A stretch of 64,000 nucleotides of DNA, from contig NZ_CP022297.1 in NCBI RefSeq assembly GCF_017310015.1, forward strand, positions 496,001 through 560,000, given 5' to 3'. Below, piece by piece: positions 1 through 8,190 of the stretch. The notes beneath the pieces are model-generated. The model was not told where the DNA came from, searched no databases, and saw only the letters and a program-made list of their open reading frames with translations. The translations under genes were made by a program, and so were the position numbers. The stretch's first letter is position 1, and every line of letters begins with the position of its first letter. The stretch comes from Marinobacterium iners. GTDB taxonomy: Bacteria > Pseudomonadota > Gammaproteobacteria > Pseudomonadales > Balneatricaceae.

Positions 1-2
1 CG

Positions 3-941
3 ACTGATCATTTTGGTTTGGTCAGCGATTTCTTTTCCGAGTGTATGAGCCGCCTGCGTTTCCAAAGCCGTGTGGCGGCCATGCAAAACCGTGTGCATTT
101 AGGTGGAGCGTTGAGTGGACGTGATACCAATGCGGTAAATAAAACGGTATCGGGTCTGCTGAAATTAATGTATCCCGACGCTGATATGCCAGTATCTGAT
201 GAGGATCTAGAGTGGGCAACACGTTTGGCGCTGGAAGTTCGTCGCCGAGTAAAAGAGCAGCAGAAGCGAGTGGGCGCTGCCGAGTTTCGTAATACTCATT
301 TCAGTTATTTTATCGGTGATGACGGTATCGAAAAGTTCGTGGCAACACCCGAGTTGCGTGCCGATAACGAAATTGGTGATGACCCGCTTGAACCGGGTCA
401 GATCTGGACAATCAGCGAAGGTGGCACAGACTTTGATGACAACGCTGGGCTTTATCGTATCGAAGTGAACGAAGGCCCAGGCTCCGGTGTGAAGATTCTG
501 AATAATCCGGCACCGGCAGCATTTAAAGAATCCATGCGATATGCTGAGCAAAATCTTTATGCACGTGCGCAGCAGTTAATTGGTGATCGAGATCCACGAT
601 CACATGAGTTTACCGTTCAGCTCCGAGCCTTTGATGCAGCTAAAAAAGGTTCCAAACTGGGTGTCGCAGCATTAATTTCCATGTGCAGCAGTATGTTGAA
701 GAAATCCGTGAAAGGCGGCCTTATTGTGGTCGGTGAGATTAATCTGGGTGGCTCAATTGAACCGATTAGTAATGCCGTGAATATTGCAGAACTAGCAGTG
801 GAAAAAGGCGCTAGTACCCTGTTGATGCCAGTGACAGCCAGACGACAGCTATATGACCTTTCAGATGATATGGCCACTAAAATCGACATACAGTTTTATC
901 AGGATGCTAGGGATGCGCTGCTTAAGGCGCTGACCGAGTGA
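3..941 (+). CDS. brxL: BrxL, Lon-like BREX protein (5' end off the window)
   Basis: The reading frame is already open at the left edge, so only the C-terminal 312 or so residues are visible. The family is usually near 700 aa. The visible part contains the family's Lon-like C-terminal fold, with a Gly/Ser/Lys-rich segment around 640-760 followed by a conserved GEINLGGSIEPI strand. BrxL is the last gene of type 1 BREX phage-defence operons (brxA-brxB-brxC-pglX-pglZ-brxL), which fits its place at the end of whatever lies to the left. It is an AAA+ ring protein; despite the Lon name, protease activity is not established for it. No other BREX gene is inside the window, so completeness of the system cannot be judged. 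Family assignment is by recalled sequence similarity. Confidence 0.87.
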   Translation, partial: TDHFGLVSDFFSECMSRLRFQSRVAAMQNRVHLGGALSGRDTNAVNKTVSGLLKLMYPDADMPVSDEDLEWATRLALEVRRRVKEQQKRVGAAEFRNTHFSYFIGDDGIEKFVATPELRADNEIGDDPLEPGQIWTISEGGTDFDDNAGLYRIEVNEGPGSGVKILNNPAPAAFKESMRYAEQNLYARAQQLIGDRDPRSHEFTVQLRAFDAAKKGSKLGVAALISMCSSMLKKSVKGGLIVVGEINLGGSIEPISNAVNIAELAVEKGASTLLMPVTARRQLYDLSDDMATKIDIQFYQDARDALLKALTE

Positions 942-1007
942 TTAATCTGGTTTGAATAACATTACCATGATTAAGAGTGCTTTTGAGTGGTGTTGATGAA
1001 ATAAAAG

Positions 1008-1056
1008 TTCTATACACACATAACTCTGATGTTGGAGATGTTATGTGTGTATAGAA
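1008..1056. repeat. Perfect 17-bp inverted repeat
   Basis: Left arm TTCTATACACACATAAC (1008-1024) and right arm GTTATGTGTGTATAGAA (1040-1056) are exact reverse complements around a 15-nt spacer. It lies 67 nt after the brxL stop. There is no following run of T, so it is not a standard intrinsic terminator. It could be a protein-binding palindrome, a recombination site or an RNA hairpin ending the brxL transcript. Confidence 0.85.
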
Positions 1057-1753
1057 TACTATTTATCTACTGCTGCCAAGAACTCTTACATTGAAAGGTC
1101 GCTTGATTGAAAATTTTTAGCAGGCGAGACTTGCAACGGTTGTGCGACACTGATATTTTCCGATTACTCATCGCCCACGGTATGCACCGTGAGCGGCAGG
1201 GGACGCTGAACTGCTTAAATACCCAGCAATATAAATTCCATTTCTGAAATTCCCTCTGTTTCGGTGTGTCCGGAGATAAGTCCGTCTGCACTGAATCAAA
1301 TCTATAGGCCTAGTCAGTACGATATCTGCACTGCACAGTATTGCACGGCAGTACCCCTGACAACGGGCCAAAATTTCTCTGGGTTCCCACCCGAAATGTA
1401 CAAATCTGAATCGTTCCACCTCCAATCTGTACAGTCACTTTGTGGCTGACGCATCAGCTTTTCGCTGTTCGCGATTGGAAAAATTGCAGTGCCTAGCGTG
1501 AAAGCATCACCCTGACCAACCCATCCCAACGGCTGCCAACACCTTTTTTTTCAGTAGCCCTTGGAAATGAGATGAGTTGTGTTGATGGGCTGTAAGCCAG
1601 GTATTACGTGCACTCCAGAAAAACAGTCGAGACTAAACCCGGACTAAACTACGGTTTTGCCTGCTACCAGGCGGGTATGTCTGAGGTGTCATCTCAGAAT
1701 TTTGGCCTTCTTACTGGTGTCTGCTGGCGTAGCAGCACCAGCCTCACCCCGCA

Positions 1754-1782
1754 TGTGTATGGGGGATCGTTCGATATACACA
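1754..1782. repeat. Short inverted repeat upstream of the integrase
   Basis: TGTGTAT (1754-1760) and ATACACA (1776-1782) form a 7-bp dyad with a 15-nt spacer. The half-site resembles the core of the 17-bp palindrome at 1008-1056 (TGTGTGTAT), and the spacer has the same length, although the half-sites point the other way. It may be an operator or integrase arm site; this is suggestive only. Confidence 0.4.
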
Positions 1783-1862
1783 TTTTGATGAGGAGTAAAT
1801 GTCGTGAGTGATTCGACGCGTTGCCGCTGCCCTGATGGGGCTCCCACTGACTGGTCTATGAC

Positions 1863-1902
1863 GGGGGACGGCAACAGTGCGCGGGTGTTTTGGCCGTCCC
1901 CC
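1863..1902. repeat. Perfect 10-bp GC-rich inverted repeat in the integrase leader
   Basis: GGGGGACGGC (1863-1872) and GCCGTCCCCC (1893-1902) are perfect complements with a 20-nt loop, 67 nt before the chosen integrase start. As RNA this would be a stable hairpin between the AGGAG/ATG-TCG-TGA mini-frame and the integrase. A role in limiting integrase expression or as an attachment-site element is inference. Confidence 0.65.
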
Positions 1903-1968
1903 AGGTTTGGACCAGACACTGGGCGCACAAATCACTATTTTTCATTTTTATCATCTTTGGAGTTGGTT

Positions 1969-2922
1969 ATGGCTAGGAACAACAAGCGTCGCCGTGGGCA
2001 GAAGCGCAATTTTGGGCTGGGCAGAACCATCATGTTCGCAGTGGTTGTAGTGTTGAACCTGTATTACGGTGGCGGGCATTACAAAACCAGGGCAACTCAT
2101 GTAAGCCGCTTCAGAAAGTTTGCCAATTTTCTGGAGCAGTATGGCATCCAGGATGTGCGTCAAGTCGGGGAAGAGCATGCAGAGGCTTATGCAAATCACC
2201 TCGTCAGTCTGCTCGATGCCGGAAAAATCAGTTTGAGTTACGCACACAATCTGGTCAGCTCGTTCAATGTGGTGATGACGGCATTCCGCCGTGATAAAGC
2301 CGTGAAAATAGTCGCATCTGATTTTTTTGAGGCGCGTTCATATGTCCGAGAAAAAACGCCGGATATGAATGATGCATCGATTCAGGAAGCGATTGAAATC
2401 ATGGAGGCTAGAGGAGAAAAGCGAGCAGTCGCACTCTTGAAGTTGGTTCGTTTTTTCGGCCTGCGTCTACGTGAAGGCATTTTGGCGAACCTTGACCGTT
2501 GGTGGAATGAATACCAGAAAACAGGTTATGTGAATGTTATTGACGGGACAAAGGGTGGCAGGAAATCACCTGATCGACAGATCCGAGTGACTGAACAAGG
2601 AAAAGAGGCGTTGGAATATGCGTTGTCAGTAAGACCAAAAGGTTCAAAAAACCTGTTGGCTGACAATGAAACCTTGATTGGTTTTGTGAATACCGTTGTA
2701 AAACGTATGCGTAGACTTTTGAAAGAATACGGAGTTGTAAATATTCGTGAGGTGAGGACCTATTTTATGATTGAGTTGTTTGAAGCAGTGACTGGACTAA
2801 AAGCCCCTGTTCGTGACAAGTCAACGCTTGAAAATGAAGCGTTGCTTCGGAAGGGGTATGAGGCTGTAGCACGAGCTGCGGGTCATAACCGAATTGGTGT
2901 TGCACGAGCATATGTTGGATAA
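1969..2922 (+). CDS. Tyrosine recombinase / integrase of the island
   Basis: 317 aa, site-specific recombinase that probably mobilises the adjacent island. It has a very basic N-terminus, a SAM-like core-binding region at about residues 40-125, then a catalytic domain. Candidate catalytic residues: Arg166 or Arg168 (GLRLREG), Lys195 (DGTKGG), His306/Arg308 (GHNR) and the nucleophile Tyr315, only three residues from the end. It resembles the compact 'integrase domain-containing' family (Integrase_1 type). The ATG at 1969 has a GGAG at 1959-1962. An in-frame GTG at 1804, preceded by AGGAG at 1791-1795, would add 55 low-complexity residues and cannot be excluded. A further gene begins 11 nt downstream (ATG 2934) but is cut short by an IS1380-type insertion. 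Confidence 0.8.
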   Translation: MARNNKRRRGQKRNFGLGRTIMFAVVVVLNLYYGGGHYKTRATHVSRFRKFANFLEQYGIQDVRQVGEEHAEAYANHLVSLLDAGKISLSYAHNLVSSFNVVMTAFRRDKAVKIVASDFFEARSYVREKTPDMNDASIQEAIEIMEARGEKRAVALLKLVRFFGLRLREGILANLDRWWNEYQKTGYVNVIDGTKGGRKSPDRQIRVTEQGKEALEYALSVRPKGSKNLLADNETLIGFVNTVVKRMRRLLKEYGVVNIREVRTYFMIELFEAVTGLKAPVRDKSTLENEALLRKGYEAVARAAGHNRIGVARAYVG

Positions 2923-2933
2923 AGAGGTGATAT

Positions 2934-2984
2934 ATGCCTGATTCCGTGACTTACAACCCCACTCACACCTCTACAACACTGTAA
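2934..2984 (+). pseudogene. 5' fragment of a gene interrupted by the IS
   Basis: An ATG at 2934 sits behind an AGAGGTGA Shine-Dalgarno that overlaps the integrase stop, as expected of the next gene in an operon. The frame reads MPDSVTYNP and stops after 16 codons, where the sequence becomes GC-rich like the transposase unit. I infer that this is the start of the gene whose remainder is the AT-richer frame at 4512-4979, split by the IS1380-like insertion. The exact break is not resolved. Confidence 0.4.
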
Positions 2985-3048
2985 CCACGCGGCCTGCGGC
3001 GGTAATATGGACGCCATTCTCGATTCACCCAGACAGTGATATCTGACT

Positions 3049-4353
3049 ATGCGTACCTTCAAGCTTGAACAGTCAAAAACCGAGATTATCACACCCCACG
3101 GTGGTCTGGCGCTGGTTGGGCACAGCGTGAACAGGATGACCTCTCTGGCTAAGACCTCGCGCTCCATCGTCAAGCGCCATGGCATCGCCAACATCGACCT
3201 CATCCGTACCTACCTGGGGTTGATTTGCCTTGGCAAGAGCGACTTCGAAGCGGTCGAGCACGCACGCCATGATCCCTTCTTCAAAGCGGCCATGGGCATC
3301 AAGCAATCACCTTCATCGGCCCGGCTGCGTCAGCGCTTTGATGAAGATGCCCGCGCACTGATCCCGTTATTGGATGAGGCCAGCGTCGAGTTTCTGTGTA
3401 ACGCTTCGGTGCCTATCGGCACACTCACCACCGGGCACGTGCCACTGGATATGGACGTGTTTCCCATGGACAACAGCAACAGTAAAAAAGAGGGCGTGGC
3501 CTATACCTACAAGGGGCATGACGGTTATGCCCCCATCGCGGCCTACCTGGGCACGGAGGGCTGGTGTCTGGGCTGTGAGCTGCGACCGGGTAACCAACAT
3601 GCCAATAAAGAGTTTATTCACACCCTCGACCGGGTGCTGCCTCGAGTCCGAGAGCTGACCGATGCACCGCTACTGGTACGTCTTGACAGCGCCCATGATG
3701 CCGCCGAGAACCGGGGGTACTTCCGTGCGCACGGGGCAGACTACCTGATTAAGTGGAACCCCCGCTCACAAGATGGACTGGCCTGGGTCGACAAGGCTCA
3801 TGCGGCCGGCGCACTTTGGTGCCATACCCGACCGGGCAAAATGGAAACGCTGGTAAGCGAACCGCTGGATGGCACGGACGACCGCCTGATCGTCAAGGTG
3901 ACGGTGCGCCAGAGTGACAGTTCAGGACAGCTGTTTTTGGAGCCGGAGGTCAGCCTGGAGGGCTGGACGACTTCACTCACATCGGACGCAGCAGATAACG
4001 CCAAGGTCATTGCGCTCTACCAGGATCACGCCACCAGCGAACAGTTCCACAGTGAGTTCAAGACTGATCTGGATCTCGAACGTTTGCCGTCAGGGAAGTT
4101 CGATACCAACGACCTGGTCATAGCCTTTGCCGTACTGGGCTACAACATACTGCGTTGGATGGGACAGAACGCGCTATTGGGGCCGGATGCACCGGTGCGT
4201 CATCCGGCCAAGCGTCGGCGGCTGAAAACCGTGATTCAGGAACTGATGTATATGGCCTGTCGCTTAGTCAGCAGCGGTCGTCGTCTCCACCTGCGCTTCG
4301 GACGACATTGTCCCGGTTTCGGGGCATTCAGTCGCGTCTACGGGCTGGCCTGA
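3049..4353 (+). mobile_element. IS1380-family transposase (insertion sequence core)
   Basis: 434 aa, intact DDE transposase of the IS1380 family. The characteristic DMDVFPMDNS block lies at about residues 134-143, then a conserved LVRLDSAHD (second acidic residue) near 208-216, and ATSEQFHSEFKTDLDLERLPSG near 330-351, where the family's catalytic Glu lies. The segment is clearly more GC-rich than its flanks. The element must lie between about 2950 and 4560, but I could not recognise convincing terminal inverted repeats or a target duplication, so its borders are open. It sits between the integrase and the remains of the next gene in the island. Confidence 0.9.
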
Positions 4354-4511
4354 TCCGGACTGTCGGATTTACAGCCATTCAAAATAGCCACACGCCCGAG
4401 CGCCATGCATGGCAGGGTATGCCTTGGCCTGCAGACAGAATCGAGACGAAATACTGCGGTGAGAAGCATGATCGATGCTGCAGTGGCGTAGATTAACCCG
4501 GTACACGTTAG

Positions 4512-4979
4512 ATAAGATCGAGCTGTGTTAAAGAGCGAGGTCGTCTTCAGTGCTGGGTGCTGCAACAGCGGGTGAAGTCACTGATTCAGGATATGGTTAT
4601 CAAAAAACTTGGAAATAATATCAAGGATGTGGAAGTTACTAAAACAATTGACGGAGTGAAAAAGCAGGTGAAGGCAGAAGCTATTACCATTCAAAAACAT
4701 CAGAGCCGTATGCAGCGCATTCTGGATGCAATTGAGGCCCGCTATCCGGAGGTGCGGTATGAGTGGCAGTTGAAGTGTAAACACTTTTCCTGGGCCAAAA
4801 ATGAGTTCATGAAGGACTATGCGGAGTCAACACAGCGGGACTTCATCCGAACCCTGAGGCTGATGATTACTGCACTTGGAAAAGAGAACTGGCTGAACAT
4901 TCTGGGCATTGCCAAGACTGAATCCCAGGGTGGTAGACCCTCTGCATTCGCAGTGCGTAAGTCCAAGCGAATGTACTAA
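4512..4979 (+). pseudogene. Hypothetical island protein, probably 5'-truncated
   Basis: The frame is open from 4512 to the stop at 4979. Candidate starts are GTG 4557 (140 aa) and ATG 4593 (128 aa, MVIKKLGNN), and neither has a good ribosome site. The product is basic, rich in Lys/Arg and probably mostly helical, with a C-terminal KSKRMY. No family is recognised. It lies directly after the IS1380-like insertion and on the same strand as the integrase. I infer it is the 3' part of the gene starting at 2934 that the IS split, but an intact small gene is possible. Confidence 0.5.
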
Positions 4980-5396
4980 TAGCGTACATATAGACACTTT
5001 GAGCCAATCAAATATAGCCATGGAAGGCCACCTCGCTAACGAGAATGACACTTAAGAATCATTTGCGATTGCGAATAGATAGTTCGTTCAAAGAGGTTAG
5101 GCAGGCAACTTGTCATATCATTCAAGAGCCGTGCAGCGTCACGCCATCTGTAGATTAATTGAAAGTCATCGATAGCGTACTCAGAGCATGGATCCCTCAT
5201 TCTTCAAAAAGCGAAACAGAGTAGTGGCAACATAATCACCCGCCTAGGTCTCCATTTGCACGTACGTGCGGTAACGGAGTGATGCCCAAGGTTAAGCATG
5301 TGCTAAGTGGTGGGCCGCTTGGTGGGCCGCTGGGCGGTTAGGACGTATTTTGAAGGTGTTTTGAGATGTGGTTGGCGTGTAACGTATTGATTTGAT
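4980..5396. other. Non-coding island edge before tRNA-Arg
   Basis: 417 nt with no convincing gene on either strand. It contains an 11-bp tandem direct repeat (GGTGGGCCGCT at 5309-5319 and 5321-5331). It reaches the 3' end of the tRNA-Arg gene and is the likely junction between island and core chromosome. Confidence 0.5.
5309..5331. repeat. Tandem 11-bp direct repeat near the tRNA junction
   Basis: GGTGGGCCGCT occurs twice in tandem (5309-5319, 5321-5331) and is followed by the partly similar GGGCGG. It lies 66 nt from the 3' end of tRNA-Arg. This could be an integrase-binding direct repeat or simple slippage; function unknown. Confidence 0.4.
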
Positions 5397-5473
5397 TGGT
5401 GCCCCAGGCAGGACTCTAACCTGCGACCTGCCCCTTAGGAGGGGGCTGCTCTATACAACTGAGCTACTGAGGC
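5397..5473 (-). tRNA. tRNA-Arg(CCU)
   Basis: 77 nt on the minus strand including an encoded CCA. The acceptor stem GCCTCAG/CTGGGGC pairs with one G-T wobble. The anticodon stem CCCC/GGGG carries the loop CTCCTAA, giving anticodon CCT, which reads AGG. The T-arm contains GGTTAGAGTCC, close to the usual GGTTCGA form. It lies 41 nt downstream of flgN on the same strand. Its 3' end faces the BREX/integrase island, as expected if the island integrated at this tRNA. Confidence 0.95.
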
Positions 5474-5514
5474 ATTTCAAGGCTGTGGATTCTACCGCCA
5501 GCAGTCCAAATTTT

Positions 5515-6012
5515 CTAGGCTTTACCCAGCCTGCGTTGACCTTCGTAGCGACCCTTGTCACCTTTCTGGTCATAAATGGAGTTGCCTTGGGCATGCCCCT
5601 GCAGTAATGCCAGCAGTTGGTCAGTATTTTGTTTACTGCGTACCAACGTCTGCTCGTTGCGCTGATTTAGCACGCGTACCTGTTCCAGTGACTGTTCCAG
5701 GCGCTGCCATGCCTGCTCCAGCAGTTCGCTGGCGGGTGCTGGCAGGGTACGGATGAAGACAATGACAGCATCGCGGTTGGTTTCAACCTGAAGCTTTGTC
5801 AGCAGATCGTTGCGCTCACGAATGTTGCGATCAAGTCCCAGCAGGCATTCCTGTTTCTGCTGGTTGCTTTGTTTGAGCTGTTCAAGATCGCGCGTCTCAA
5901 GCGCAGTGAGTTCTGTGTCGAGCAGTATCTGCAGCTGTGACAATAGTGCAGTGCCTTGGTCGATCAGGGCGCCAAACTGGATACTGATATCCTTGACGGG
6001 CTGGTCAGTCAT
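5515..6012 (-). CDS. flgN: FlgN-like flagellar export chaperone
   Basis: 165 aa, small, Gln/Glu/Leu-rich and predicted to be almost wholly alpha-helical coiled coil, as expected for FlgN. FlgN binds the hook-filament junction proteins FlgK and FlgL in the cytoplasm and delivers them to the flagellar export apparatus. The last 25 or so residues are Gly/Lys/Arg-rich and probably flexible. It is the third gene of a minus-strand flgA-flgM-flgN unit and begins 6 nt after the flgM stop. In Pseudomonas a PilZ gene (flgZ) usually follows; here tRNA-Arg and the island lie there instead. Assignment rests on helical character and position. Confidence 0.82.
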   Translation of the reverse strand: MTDQPVKDISIQFGALIDQGTALLSQLQILLDTELTALETRDLEQLKQSNQQKQECLLGLDRNIRERNDLLTKLQVETNRDAVIVFIRTLPAPASELLEQAWQRLEQSLEQVRVLNQRNEQTLVRSKQNTDQLLALLQGHAQGNSIYDQKGDKGRYEGQRRLGKA

Positions 6013-6018
6013 CAGTTA

Positions 6019-6339
6019 TCAGCCGAGTAAACTGTCAAGCTGCAGCATACGGTCGGCGATACGCTCATTATCGATCTTGTAGGAGCCATCTTCGATGGCT
6101 GCCTTGATCTGAGCGACACGGTCGCTGTCCACATCTGCGTTTCCGCTGTTTTCGCCCACAGAGCGCTGCAGCGCTTGCGCTGTATCACTGATACGTACAG
6201 TGTCGTCGCTCCGAGCAGGTGTATTGTCTGCAGGCTTGTTTCCGGTGTTGTTGCCGGTGGCCTGGGTCTGCTGCTCACTGACTTTACCTCGGTTGCCTGC
6301 CGACTGGGCGGGAGACAGGCCGGGAAAATCGATAGCCAT
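6019..6339 (-). CDS. flgM: FlgM, anti-sigma-28 factor
   Basis: 106 aa. FlgM binds FliA (sigma-28) in the cytoplasm and is exported through the finished hook-basal body, which releases FliA to transcribe filament genes. The N-terminal half is Gly/Asn/Gln/Thr-rich and disordered. The C-terminal half carries the sigma-binding helices with the family pattern SDRVAQIKAAIEDGSYKID (about residues 72-90). It starts at ATG 6339 and lies between flgA and flgN on the minus strand. A sigma-28-type promoter is readable upstream (6373-6399), so it is probably made from its own late promoter as well as by readthrough from flgA. Confidence 0.93.
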   Translation of the reverse strand: MAIDFPGLSPAQSAGNRGKVSEQQTQATGNNTGNKPADNTPARSDDTVRISDTAQALQRSVGENSGNADVDSDRVAQIKAAIEDGSYKIDNERIADRMLQLDSLLG

Positions 6340-6372
6340 TTTAAATTACCTCGCAATCAGTTCTATGCAAGG

Positions 6373-6399
6373 GTATCGGTCGCCCTGAGTAAAACTTTA
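6373..6399 (-). promoter_or_regulatory. Sigma-28 (FliA) promoter for flgM
   Basis: On the minus strand the sequence reads TAAA, exactly 15 nt, then ACCGATAC, against the FliA consensus TAAA-N15-GCCGATAA (10 of 12 fixed positions). It ends 33 nt upstream of the flgM start. A FliA-dependent flgM gives the known feedback loop in which late flagellar transcription restores its own inhibitor. Confidence 0.75.
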
Positions 6400-6465
6400 A
6401 GGTTTTTTACATTAGTGAACTAATCGGCAGTATAGCGGAACAGGCCAGTGGCTGCTAACCGGAGA

Positions 6466-7170
6466 TCATGGAACGCGAACCAAACCGCCGCCTTCTACAC
6501 GTGCACGGATTTGTCGCTCTGAGCGATTGTTGATGACATCGATTATGTCGCCAATACGTCCGTCTTCGCGTGCAGTCCCTTCGGTACGGATGACAGCGCC
6601 GCCTCGGGATGCCTCGATTATCACCGGATCGCCTCGGCTGACGGCGTTTGCCTGAGTCAGCATGCGGGGGGTGATCGGAGTGTCGGCGCTGATACTGATG
6701 CGGGCCTGACTTCCGACGACATCCTGCTGACGGTAAAAATAATCACCTGACAAACTGGCAATATCGCGCTCCCGCAGCTGCAATTTTCCGGCGCTTATAC
6801 GGCTGCCTTTGACGATTGGCGTTGCAGCGACCACAATCGCTTTATACTGCTTCACTCGGCCGGTGACAAAAAGGCTCCAGCGTGGTGTGCTGCAACTGGC
6901 TTTTGCGGTGATGCGCTCACCACTGTGGAAGGGCAGTGTTACATGAACGGGAGCTTCACAGGGTGCGAGTTGCAGGTGCTGATTGACTGGGTTCAGGCTG
7001 ACCTCGACCCGGCTGTCTGGTACTTTAGACAACAAGTGTTGTTTAATGGCTTCAGTCACCTGCAAGTTGATCCGTGCTGCGGTATCATCGGCAGAGGCCG
7101 AAAAAGGCAGCATCAGGATGCAGACTATGGCAAAAACAGTGGCAACTGGTGTTAAATTGATATTATTCAC
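6466..7170 (-). CDS. flgA: FlgA, P-ring assembly chaperone
   Basis: 234 aa periplasmic protein needed to assemble the FlgI P-ring. It has a signal peptide (hydrophobic stretch at about residues 8-24, cleavage after ASA at about 27). A C-terminal SAF-like domain lies at about residues 110-234, with the family features 'GSRISAGKL' and 'GDPVIIEASRGGAVIRTEG'. It starts with GTG at 7170; AGGA lies 7 nt upstream. It is first gene of flgA-flgM-flgN and diverges from cheV across only 65 nt, so the two share a promoter region. Confidence 0.93.
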   Translation of the reverse strand: MNNINLTPVATVFAIVCILMLPFSASADDTAARINLQVTEAIKQHLLSKVPDSRVEVSLNPVNQHLQLAPCEAPVHVTLPFHSGERITAKASCSTPRWSLFVTGRVKQYKAIVVAATPIVKGSRISAGKLQLRERDIASLSGDYFYRQQDVVGSQARISISADTPITPRMLTQANAVSRGDPVIIEASRGGAVIRTEGTAREDGRIGDIIDVINNRSERQIRARVEGGGLVRVP

Positions 7171-7235
7171 GCGGGTGTCCTGGCTTTCGAAGCCGGGCGA
7201 AACTCATTGTTAGCGACCTCGGGGTTGGTTAAATC

Positions 7236-8174
7236 ATGTCAGGGATCCTGGATACTGTAAACCTGCGCACGCAGATGGTCGGTCAGAACCGTCTTGAACT
7301 GTTGCTTTTCGGGCTGGAAACCAATCAGCGCTACGGCATTAACGTATTCAAGGTACGAGAAGTGCTGCAGTGTCCGGATCTGACTGAGGTGCCGCGCCAG
7401 ACCAGTGCAATCAAGGGGATGGCGCATATCCGCGGCGAAACCATCCCGGTACTTGATCTGTCTGAAGCGATTGGTCGCAGGCCGATCCCGGAAGAAGATC
7501 TGCCCAAAACCTTCCTGATTGTGGCCGAGTATAACCGCCGTACGCTTGCCTTCATGGTGCGCAAGGTTGACCGTATCCTGAATACTCAGTGGGACCAGAT
7601 CATGGCCCCGCCGAAAGAGATCGGTAACGAGAATTACCTGACGGCTGTTTTCGAGTACGAAGGCAAGCTGGTTGAGATTCTGGATGTAGAACAGATCCTC
7701 GCGGACCTGTACCCGATGTCCACTGATGTCAGCGATGAAGTAGCGACTCAGGATGATCGCGCCCGCGCGCGCCAGCGCCACGTTCTGATCGTCGATGATT
7801 CGGCCGTGGCGCGCAATCAGATGCAGCGCAGCCTGGAAGACCTTGGCGTGAAGGTTTCGATTGCCAACAATGGGCGTCAGGCGCTTGATCTGTTGAAAGG
7901 GTTGGTCGAAAAAGGGGTGGATGTTGAAAGCTTTTTCCTGATGGTGATTTCTGATATCGAAATGCCTGAAATGGACGGCTACACCCTGACCTCCATGATC
8001 CGTGAAGACCAGCGCATGTCTAAACTGCATGTGGTGCTGCACACTTCACTGAGCGGCGGTTTCAATGTATCGATGGTGAAAAAGGTAGGGGCCGACGGTT
8101 TCCTGGCCAAATTCAACCCGAACGATCTGGCCGGAGTGGTAGTCAACCGTATCCGTCAGGTCGAACAAGGCTGA
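7236..8174 (+). CDS. cheV: CheV, CheW-response regulator fusion
   Basis: 312 aa chemotaxis coupling protein. An N-terminal CheW-like domain (about 15-160) couples receptors to CheA. It is followed by a receiver domain (about 180-305) with the acidic pair in 'LIVDDSAV' and phosphoacceptor Asp240 in VISDIEMPEMDG. CheV can both link receptors to the kinase and act in adaptation as a phosphate sink. It is followed 16 nt later by cheR, the same pair seen beside flgA in Pseudomonas. Confidence 0.95.
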   Translation: MSGILDTVNLRTQMVGQNRLELLLFGLETNQRYGINVFKVREVLQCPDLTEVPRQTSAIKGMAHIRGETIPVLDLSEAIGRRPIPEEDLPKTFLIVAEYNRRTLAFMVRKVDRILNTQWDQIMAPPKEIGNENYLTAVFEYEGKLVEILDVEQILADLYPMSTDVSDEVATQDDRARARQRHVLIVDDSAVARNQMQRSLEDLGVKVSIANNGRQALDLLKGLVEKGVDVESFFLMVISDIEMPEMDGYTLTSMIREDQRMSKLHVVLHTSLSGGFNVSMVKKVGADGFLAKFNPNDLAGVVVNRIRQVEQG

Positions 8175-8190
8175 CGGGGAGCGTCTCCGG

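Larger units (their letters stand above)
942..1968. other. Gene-poor stretch between brxL and the integrase
   Basis: About 1 kb without a convincing gene. Open frames on both strands here are short, overlap each other and carry no recognisable domain. What the stretch does hold is inverted repeats, listed separately at 1008-1056, 1754-1782 and 1863-1902. Near its end, a good Shine-Dalgarno (AGGAG at 1791-1795) is followed by ATG-TCG-TGA, a two-codon frame. It may be decayed island DNA or a regulatory/attachment region for the integrase. Confidence 0.6.

Noticed and set aside
1067..1935. Several short overlapping open frames between brxL and the integrase
   Set aside because: They overlap in different frames, have odd composition and no ribosome sites; treated as non-coding.
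2923..4560. Terminal inverted repeats of the IS1380 element
   Set aside because: I compared both flanks by eye and found no convincing matching ends or target duplication, so no borders are given.
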